DNA from: Bradyrhizobium sp. dw_411
GTDB taxonomy: Bacteria; Pseudomonadota; Alphaproteobacteria; Rhizobiales; Xanthobacteraceae
NCBI RefSeq assembly: GCF_018449695.1
Contig: NZ_JAAVUY010000014.1
Location: 62,001 to 126,000, forward strand
Length of the DNA: 64,000 nucleotides
Direction of reading: 5' to 3'
A program made the position numbers and the translations under genes. The notes under the pieces were generated by a model that was not told the origin of the DNA, did no database searches, and saw only the letters and a program-made list of their open reading frames with translations. Each line of letters opens with the position of its first letter. Position 1 is the stretch's first letter. Of this stretch, positions 58,277-64,000 are shown piece by piece.

Positions 58277-59290
58277 ATGGCCAAATCGAAACCGCTGATG
58301 GCAAAATCATCCGTGACCGATCACGCGAACGAAGCCGTCCAGTCGGCCCTGCGCACGCTCGATGCCGAGAGCGGCGGCGTGGCCGCGATCTCGGCCGCGC
58401 TCAAATCCGATCTCGGCACTTCGTTCGCCGCCGCGGTCGATCTCATTCGCAATGCCAAGGGGCGGCTGATCGTGACGGGCCTGGGCAAATCCGGCCATAT
58501 CGGCCGCAAGGTCGCCGCCACCTTCGCCTCTACTGGGACGCCGGCGTTTTTCGTGCATGCCGCCGAAGCCGGGCATGGCGATCTCGGCATGATCACCGCC
58601 GATGACGTCATCATGGCGCTGTCCTGGTCGGGAGAGCAGCCGGAGATGAAGACGCTCATCACCTATGCCAAGCGCTTTCGTATCCCGCTGATCGCGATGA
58701 CCGCCGATGGCGAGTCCACGCTGAGCCAGGCGGCGGATGTCGCGCTGACGCTGCCGAAGGCGCGCGAGGCCTGTCCGCATAACCTCGCGCCCACCACCTC
58801 CTCGCTAATGCTGCTGGCGCTGGGCGATGCGCTGGCGATCGCGCTGTTGGAGAGCCGCGGCTTTACCTCGGTCGATTTCAGCGTGCTGCATCCGGGCGGC
58901 AAGCTCGGCGCGATGCTGAAATATACCCGCGACCTCATGCATAGCGGCGACACGGTGCCGCTGAAGCCGCAGGGCACAAGGATGTCCGATGCGCTGGTCG
59001 AGATGTCCTCGAAAGGTTTTGGCTGCGTCGGCATCGTCGATATCAGCGGAAAGATCGTGGGCATCGTTACCGATGGCGATTTGCGCCGTCACATGCGGCC
59101 GGACCTGATGACGGCCTTCGTCGACGACGTCATGACCAAGAATCCGAAGACGATCAGCCGCGACCTGCTCGCCAGCGAAGCGCTGGAAATTCTCAATTCG
59201 TCGAAGATCACCGCTTTGATCGTAACCGACGCCGGCAAGCCGGTCGGCATCGTCCATCTGCACGACATCCTGCGCGCGGGCGTGGTTTAG
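58277..59290 (+). CDS. kdsD: Arabinose-5-phosphate isomerase (KpsF/GutQ family)
   Basis: A 337-residue cytoplasmic enzyme interconverting ribulose-5-phosphate and arabinose-5-phosphate, the first step to KDO for lipopolysaccharide. A SIS domain (about 45-190: GRLIVTGLGKSGHIGRKVAATFASTGTPAFFVHAAEAGHGDLGMI) is followed by two CBS domains (about 210-335: MSSKGFGCVGIVDISGKIVGIVTDGDLRRHM and ITALIVTDAGKPVGIVHLHD). Stands alone on this strand. Confidence 0.94.
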   Translation: MAKSKPLMAKSSVTDHANEAVQSALRTLDAESGGVAAISAALKSDLGTSFAAAVDLIRNAKGRLIVTGLGKSGHIGRKVAATFASTGTPAFFVHAAEAGHGDLGMITADDVIMALSWSGEQPEMKTLITYAKRFRIPLIAMTADGESTLSQAADVALTLPKAREACPHNLAPTTSSLMLLALGDALAIALLESRGFTSVDFSVLHPGGKLGAMLKYTRDLMHSGDTVPLKPQGTRMSDALVEMSSKGFGCVGIVDISGKIVGIVTDGDLRRHMRPDLMTAFVDDVMTKNPKTISRDLLASEALEILNSSKITALIVTDAGKPVGIVHLHDILRAGVV

Positions 59291-59308
59291 AGCGTGGATT
59301 TACTCGCT

Positions 59309-59388
59309 GTCATTCCGGGGCGATGCGAAGCATCGAGCCCGGAATCTCGAGATTCCGGGTCTGGTCCTTCGGACCATCCCGGAATGAC
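59309..59388. repeat. GTCATTCCGGG dispersed palindrome
   Basis: The outer arms GTCATTCCGGG (59309-59319) and CCCGGAATGAC (59378-59388) are perfect. Inside are smaller hairpins (CCCGGAATCTCGAGATTCCGGG-like). It lies between convergent kdsD and nfeD and is a known style of Bradyrhizobium repeat. Confidence 0.8.
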
Positions 59389-59429
59389 GACCAGGTTTCA
59401 AATTTCGCCGCGTTCTTCAAACTCCAACG

Positions 59430-59876
59430 TTAAGCCGCGGCCACCGTCAGGCTCGCGCCATCGGCCTGCACGATCTTGACCCGGCTGCCGGCCGGCGCAT
59501 CAGGACCGGCGACGCGCCAGATCGTATCGTCGATCCGCACCGTGCCGGAACCGTCGATGATCGGCTTCTCCAGCGTGAACACCCGGCCGATCAGCGCATC
59601 GGCGCGTTTGTTGAGAAACGGATTGCTTTTGCTGACGGCGTTGTTGTGGCGCGCGACGCGACGCCAAAGCGGCACGGCCGCCGCCGCGAAAACCGCGAAC
59701 ATCAGGATCTGCGATTGCCAGGACGGATCGAACGCGAACGACACCAGCCCGACCAGCAGCGCCGCAAGCCCGAACCAGAACAGGAAAATCCCTGGCGCCA
59801 GCAGTTCCAGCGCCATCAGAACGACGCCGAAGATCAGCCAGTTCCAGGTGCCTAATGTCGAAAACATCTCGCTCAT
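59430..59876 (-). CDS. nfeD: NfeD-family membrane protein
   Basis: A 148-residue protein with three hydrophobic segments near the N-terminus (WLIFGVVLMALELLAPGIFLFWFGLAALLVGLVSF, ILMFAVFAAAAVPLW). The C-terminal OB-fold domain (ADALIGRVFTLEKPIIDGSGTVRIDDTIWRVAG) is soluble. It is the short-form NfeD that pairs with SPFH proteins. It follows the SPFH gene by 20 bases, in one operon, so the two likely form a membrane microdomain complex. Confidence 0.92.
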   Translation of the reverse strand: MSEMFSTLGTWNWLIFGVVLMALELLAPGIFLFWFGLAALLVGLVSFAFDPSWQSQILMFAVFAAAAVPLWRRVARHNNAVSKSNPFLNKRADALIGRVFTLEKPIIDGSGTVRIDDTIWRVAGPDAPAGSRVKIVQADGASLTVAAA

Positions 59877-59896
59877 AAGTGTCCCCTATTCCCGGA

Positions 59897-60907
59897 TCAC
59901 CCTTGCGCCGGCGGCGGCACGGGCGGAACGGGTCCAGTCGGCCGGGCGGGCGGCACCGGCGCGCGGCGGGCGGCGGCCTGGGCGGAGGCGGCGCTCTCGC
60001 CAAAGGTGGCTTTCGCGATCTCGCCGATACCGGCCAGCGATCCCAGAATGCTCACCGCTTCGATCGGCAGCATGATGATCTTCTGGTTCGGCGAATCCGC
60101 CAGTTGCCCGAACGCCTTGATGTATTTGTCGGCGATAAAATAATTCAGCGCCGCGACGTCACCCTTGGCGATCGCTTCGGAAACCATCTGCGTCGCCTTG
60201 GCCTCGGCTTCAGCGGAACGCTCGCGCGCTTCGGCGTCGCGGAACGCGGCTTCGCGGCGGCCCTCAGCCTGCAGGATCTGGCCTTGCTTGGCGCCTTCCG
60301 CACGCAGAATTTCCGATTGGCGCTGGCCTTCGGCCTGCAGAATGTCGGCGCGTTTGACGCGCTCGGCCTTCATCTGGCGTCCCATCGCCTCCACCAGATC
60401 GGCGGGCGGCACGATGTCCTTGATCTCGATGCGGTTGACCTTGAGGCCCCATGGCGAGACAGCGGCATCGACCACGCGCAGCAATCGCTCATTGATCTCG
60501 TCGCGATGCGACAGCACCTGATCGAGATCCATCGCGCCCATCACCGAGCGGATATTGGTCATCGTCAGCACGATGATCGCCTGTTCGAGATTGGAAACCT
60601 CGTAGCTCGCCTTGGCGGCATCGAACACCTGAAAGAACGCGACGCCGTCCGCCGTCACGGTGGCGTTATCCTTGGTAATCACTTCCTGTTCGGGAATGCT
60701 GATCACCTGCTCCATCATGTTCATCTTGCGGCCGATGCGATCGAAATAGGGGATGATGATGTTCAGCCCCGGCGCCAGCGTGCGGGTGAATTTGCCGAAC
60801 CGCTCGACGGTCCAGGCAAAGCCCTGCGGTACCGTCTTGATGCCGGCAAACAGCGTGAAAATAATCAGCAGAACCAGTGCAATTGCGAAAATATCAAAGC
60901 CGGTCAT
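59897..60907 (-). CDS. qmcA: SPFH-domain (stomatin/QmcA-type) protein
   Basis: A 336-residue membrane-anchored SPFH protein. The N-terminal segment FDIFAIALVLLIIFTLFAGIK anchors it. The SPFH domain (about 25-200) contains VPQGFAWTVERFGKFTRTLAPGLNIIIPYFDRIGRKMNMMEQVISIPEQEVITKDNATV. A coiled-coil (about 195-260: EGQRQSEILRAEGAKQGQILQAEGRREAAFRDAEARERSAEAEA) and a Pro-rich tail follow. It is first in an operon with nfeD. Roles of the family include membrane protein quality control. Confidence 0.93.
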   Translation of the reverse strand: MTGFDIFAIALVLLIIFTLFAGIKTVPQGFAWTVERFGKFTRTLAPGLNIIIPYFDRIGRKMNMMEQVISIPEQEVITKDNATVTADGVAFFQVFDAAKASYEVSNLEQAIIVLTMTNIRSVMGAMDLDQVLSHRDEINERLLRVVDAAVSPWGLKVNRIEIKDIVPPADLVEAMGRQMKAERVKRADILQAEGQRQSEILRAEGAKQGQILQAEGRREAAFRDAEARERSAEAEAKATQMVSEAIAKGDVAALNYFIADKYIKAFGQLADSPNQKIIMLPIEAVSILGSLAGIGEIAKATFGESAASAQAAARRAPVPPARPTGPVPPVPPPAQG

Positions 60908-61125
60908 AAATCCTCCAAGGCGAGACGAACAGCGCCTCGCACCAATTCCCGATCAGAAGCTACGGGCACCTTATTTGTCGGCGGAGCCGTAGCGCCGGTT
61001 CAGCCGGCCGTTTCTTGTTATCACTAGCTATGTACTGGTTTTACGGCCGCCAGACGGCTCTTGAACCAACACTGCAAGTGGCTCGCCGGCCTGAGGAAAA
61101 CGCTCCCTACGCACTTGGATGAATA

Positions 61126-62163
61126 TTATTCGATGACCTCGTCGGCGGTCGCCAGCAGTGCCGGCGAGAACGTCACACCGAGTGTCCTGGCGGTTTTGAG
61201 ATTGATCGCGAGTTCGAATTTGGTCGGGTTCTGCACGGGAAGATCGCCCGGCTTTTCACCCTTTAGAATACGATCGATGTAACCTGCCGCACGGCGGATG
61301 ATATCGCTGTTGTCGGTGCCGTAGGACATCAGCCCGCCATCGGCGACGAAGGCGCGATTCCAGTAGATCGCCGGCAGACCCGCTTGTGCCGCGGAGGCCA
61401 GGATCGACGCACGGTTGGTCATCGTGAAGAAGTCGGACAAAACCAAAAGCGCCGTGTTCTTTTCCGCCGATAGCGCTGCGACCGTTGGCGCAATCCCGGC
61501 GGCGTCACGCAACGGGACCGCCCGAATGTTCACGGCCAGCGTCGGAGCCGCTGCGTGCAGGGTGCGCATCATGATCTCGGCGAACGGCGCGGTCGAGGGA
61601 TTGTAGAGCACGGCGACATGCGCGGCCGATGGCGTGATCTGCGTCAGCATCTCGAGCCACTTGCCGGCCATCGGGCCGTCATAATCGGTAAACCCCGTGA
61701 CATTGCCGCCGGGGTGCGCGAGACCTGAGATAAGACCCTGGTCGATCGGATCGGTAACGACTGCAAACACGATCGGGATGGTATTGGTTCGCCGCCGCAA
61801 GGCCGCGACGCATGGTGTGCCTACCGCCAACAGAACGTCCGGCGCGGACGCGATGAGTTCGTCTGCGGAGCGTTCGATCAGCGCAATGTCGCCATTGCCG
61901 TCGCGCCAGTCGATGCGCAGATTGGCGCCTTCCTGCCAGTCGAGCGCCGCCAGGCTTTGCTTCAGGACCGCGGCTCGTCCCGTCGAGACGGGATCATGGG
62001 GCGCGGTGACGGTCAGCGTACCGAGCCGCCGCACGCCCGCGCGCGGCTGCTGCTGCGCCCGCGATCCAACCGGCAAGGTCGCGCTCAAGGTGGCCCCAAC
62101 CGTAAGGCCGAAAAACTCACGCCGCCGCAGGACCGATCCCGATTTCAGCGGCGCCGCGGTCAT
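61126..62163 (-). CDS. TrpX-type ABC substrate-binding protein (Tat exported)
   Basis: A 345-residue binding protein of the PF04392 group. The N-terminus has RRREFFGLTVGATLSATLPVGSRAQ, a Tat-type leader (RRxFF). Family segments are GNVTGFTDYDGPMAGKWLEMLTQI, AVLYNPSTAPFAE and the C-terminal LLATADEVIE. Its start overlaps the hemH stop by 4 bases (ATGA), so it is co-translated with ferrochelatase, an unexpected pair. No permease or ATPase is adjacent. Confidence 0.9.
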   Translation of the reverse strand: MTAAPLKSGSVLRRREFFGLTVGATLSATLPVGSRAQQQPRAGVRRLGTLTVTAPHDPVSTGRAAVLKQSLAALDWQEGANLRIDWRDGNGDIALIERSADELIASAPDVLLAVGTPCVAALRRRTNTIPIVFAVVTDPIDQGLISGLAHPGGNVTGFTDYDGPMAGKWLEMLTQITPSAAHVAVLYNPSTAPFAEIMMRTLHAAAPTLAVNIRAVPLRDAAGIAPTVAALSAEKNTALLVLSDFFTMTNRASILASAAQAGLPAIYWNRAFVADGGLMSYGTDNSDIIRRAAGYIDRILKGEKPGDLPVQNPTKFELAINLKTARTLGVTFSPALLATADEVIE

Positions 62164-63197
62164 ATCCAGCCCTGAAGCTCGCGCAGAACCAATTGGCGGA
62201 TCACATCCATGCCGGGGTCGCTGTCGTTCAGACAGGGGATCGCGGCGAATTGCTCGCCGCCATTATGCGTGAAGATCTCGGCATTTTCCTGCGCGATCTC
62301 TTCCAGCGTTTCCAGGCAATCGGCGGAGAAGCCCGGCGTGACGACAGCGATACGCCGCACGCCATCTTTCGCCAGTTGAGCGATGGTCTTGTCGGTGTAG
62401 GGCTGCAGCCATTCGTCGAAGCCGAAGCGCGACTGAAAGGTCAGTATCAGCTTTGCGGCGTCGAGACCCATCTGCTTGCGTAATGCGTCCGTGGTCGCGA
62501 CACATTGCGCCTGATAGGGATCGCCCTGGTCGATATATTTCTGCGGCATGCCGTGGAACGAAGCCACGATCAGTTCCGGCACAAACGGCAGGCTTTTGAT
62601 ATGCGCGTCGATCGAGACCGCCAGCGCCTCGATATAGCTGGGGTCCTCGTAATAAGGCGGCGTCACCCGCAGCGTCGGCTGCGCGCGCTTTTCACTGAGT
62701 ACGCGAAACACCTCGTCACACACGGTCGCGGAGGTCGCAGCCGAATATTGCGGGTAGAGCGGCACCACCAGCAGACGGTCGCAGCCCTGCGCCATCAGGG
62801 CATCGATCCGTGAGCGGATCGACGGATTGCCGTAGCGCATCGCCCAATCGACCACGACGTGGTCATGATCCGAGATGGAGACGGCCAGCTTTTCGGACTG
62901 CGCGCGCGTGATGGTCTTGAGCGGGGATTCGTTCTTCTCAGTATTCCAGATTTTCAGGTAGTCGCGCGCCTTGCGGCGGGGACGGGTGTTCAGGATGACG
63001 CCGTTGAGCGCCAACTTCCACAACAGCCCCTGATTTTCGATCACCCGGGGATCGGACAGGAACTCCTTCAGGTAAACCCGAACCCCCCTGGTATCGGCGG
63101 TATCGGGGGTGCCGAGATTGACCAGGAGGACGCCGACTCGCTCCGGTTTCGCCTCGGCGGCGACCCTTGCGTTTTCGATGGAAACGACATTTGTCAT
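62160..63197 (-). CDS. hemH: Ferrochelatase HemH
   Basis: A 345-residue enzyme inserting Fe(II) into protoporphyrin IX, the last step of haem synthesis. Family segments are GVLLVNLGTPDTADTRGVRVYLKEFLSDPRVIE, the catalytic His in IVASFHGMPQKYIDQGDPY, FQSRFGFDEWLQPYT and VVTPGFSADCLETLEEI with the acidic partner. Length and motifs are normal. It overlaps the TrpX-type binding protein by 4 bases. Confidence 0.97.
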   Translation of the reverse strand: MTNVVSIENARVAAEAKPERVGVLLVNLGTPDTADTRGVRVYLKEFLSDPRVIENQGLLWKLALNGVILNTRPRRKARDYLKIWNTEKNESPLKTITRAQSEKLAVSISDHDHVVVDWAMRYGNPSIRSRIDALMAQGCDRLLVVPLYPQYSAATSATVCDEVFRVLSEKRAQPTLRVTPPYYEDPSYIEALAVSIDAHIKSLPFVPELIVASFHGMPQKYIDQGDPYQAQCVATTDALRKQMGLDAAKLILTFQSRFGFDEWLQPYTDKTIAQLAKDGVRRIAVVTPGFSADCLETLEEIAQENAEIFTHNGGEQFAAIPCLNDSDPGMDVIRQLVLRELQGWI

Positions 63198-63321
63198 GAT
63201 GGCTTTGGCTTCGCGCGTTGGACCAACCTTGTCAAGATAATGGGTGTTTCGCTACTGTCACCCATCCGGGCGGGACATTGAGGTCACGCCCCAACAATAA
63301 GACCGCGCGTCGAGGGAAACC

Positions 63322-63720
63322 ATGACCGTCGCCGAATACTGCGTTTTCGGAACACTGGTGCTTTATTTGCTGACCATCGTCCCGATCAAATGGATCGGAT
63401 TCCGCCGCTACGATAATTCAAGACCGCGCGATCCCGCATTTTATGACGATCCGCTACGCGCCCGCGCACTGGGCGCGCATCAGAACGGCATCGAGGCCTT
63501 TCCATTCTTCGCCGTCGCGGTGCTGCTGGCGGAATTCCGGGCGGCGCCGCAGAACCTGATCAATGAACTCTCCGTGCTGTTTCTGATCGTGCGGATCGCC
63601 TATGTCTTCACCTATCTCGGCGATCGCCCCCGGCTGCGATCGATCCTGTGGAACATCGGCTTCGCGATCAACATCGCGATCTTCTTTCTACCGATGCTTC
63701 GGCAGTTTTGGCCGGGATAG
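63322..63720 (+). CDS. MAPEG-family membrane protein
   Basis: A 132-residue membrane protein with four hydrophobic segments. The conserved MAPEG segment is RARALGAHQNGIEAFPFFAVAVLLAE, followed by RIAYVFTYLGDRPRLRSILWNIGFAINIAIFFLPML. The family includes glutathione-dependent membrane enzymes, but bacterial members of this size have no fixed role. Divergent from hemH, 124 bases away. Confidence 0.92.
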   Translation: MTVAEYCVFGTLVLYLLTIVPIKWIGFRRYDNSRPRDPAFYDDPLRARALGAHQNGIEAFPFFAVAVLLAEFRAAPQNLINELSVLFLIVRIAYVFTYLGDRPRLRSILWNIGFAINIAIFFLPMLRQFWPG

Positions 63721-63746
63721 AGCGTGATCGAAGTCGCATCATAGTA

Positions 63747-63862
63747 GTGGGCAAAGGCGCGGCGCACCGTGCCCACCATTCTCAAATGGTCGCTCCCGAA
63801 ATGGTGGGCACGCGGAGCCTGTCATCGGGCGCGCATTCGCGCGACCCGGTGGCTTTGCCCAC
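63747..63862. repeat. Nested GTGGGCAAAG palindromic repeat
   Basis: The outer arms GTGGGCAAAG (63747-63756) and CTTTGCCCAC (63853-63862) and the inner arms GTGCCCACCATT (63769-63780) and AATGGTGGGCAC (63800-63811) are perfect. The element fills the end of the window after the MAPEG gene. No gene is seen from 63721 to 64000. Confidence 0.8.
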
Positions 63863-64000
63863 CCTAGGATTCCCGCGACTCCAGCGCAGTGAATTGAACA
63901 TCTCTAAACATTACGCTCATCCCTTCCTAACCATGACTTCGCCCTGAAAAGCACGCGCAACTTAAATTGGGTGTATTTTTGGCCAATGCTCGCGCACAAC

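Overview
The window looks like a chromosomal segment of an alphaproteobacterium of the Bradyrhizobium group. The signs are high-GC third codon positions, CpdR-, OxyR/KatG-, GltBD- and ferrochelatase-type housekeeping genes, six transporter solute-binding proteins (SBPs) in 64 kb, and many palindromic intergenic repeats of the sort scattered through Bradyrhizobium genomes. I see no insertion sequence, phage gene, CRISPR array or rRNA. One tRNA (Val, GAC) and one probable small RNA are present. The genus assignment is inference from gene content and repeats, not from a marker-gene comparison.

Layout. 0-10 kb: a TPR-sulfotransferase fusion, a small HU-like protein, a short-chain dehydrogenase (SDR), a free-standing secreted SecD-like domain, and the divergent katG/oxyR peroxide-defence pair. 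10-13 kb: an alpha/beta hydrolase in an operon with an NMT1/Ssu-type SBP and permease but no ATPase. 14-19 kb: a complete branched-chain-type ABC operon (K-H-M-G-F) whose last ATPase has Arg in place of the Walker A Lys. 19-24 kb: a divergent SDR/TetR pair with visible operators, a substrate-binding-protein remnant, a secreted RidA-like protein, and a MASE4-type histidine kinase whose canonical phospho-acceptor His is Asn. 24-28 kb: aldehyde dehydrogenase, DUF2478 protein, strong terminator, orphan LivK-type SBP, glutathione transferase. 28.5-40 kb: a catabolic-looking island with a zinc ribbon, a Rieske ferredoxin plus two tandem amidohydrolases, CcdA, D-hydantoinase/dihydropyrimidinase, a YdhR-like small protein, a second complete liv operon, and a divergent GntR regulator bracketed by two identical 12-bp palindromes.

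40-49 kb: tRNA-Val, cpdR, N-formylglutamate amidohydrolase, a probable sRNA carrying CCUCC anti-Shine-Dalgarno motifs, a HisN-type phosphatase, an orphan TctC/Bug SBP, a divergent LysR/TauE pair, a lysophospholipase-like hydrolase and an Hsp20 gene with a heat-shock promoter and a ROSE-like leader. 49-58 kb: gltB and gltD (glutamate synthase) separated by repeat hairpins, then an outer-membrane beta-barrel protein. 58-64 kb: arabinose-5-phosphate isomerase, an NfeD/SPFH pair, a Tat-type SBP overlapping hemH, and a MAPEG protein.

How the genes fit together. OxyR and KatG form a peroxide-response unit. GltBD assimilates ammonium into glutamate. The 28-40 kb block could import (liv) and open or hydrolyse (hydantoinase, amidohydrolases) a cyclic amide or aromatic compound under GntR control. 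That substrate and pathway are inference. Items most worth checking are the kinase with the missing phospho-His, the CCUCC small RNA, the GntR palindromes and the stand-alone SecD periplasmic domain.
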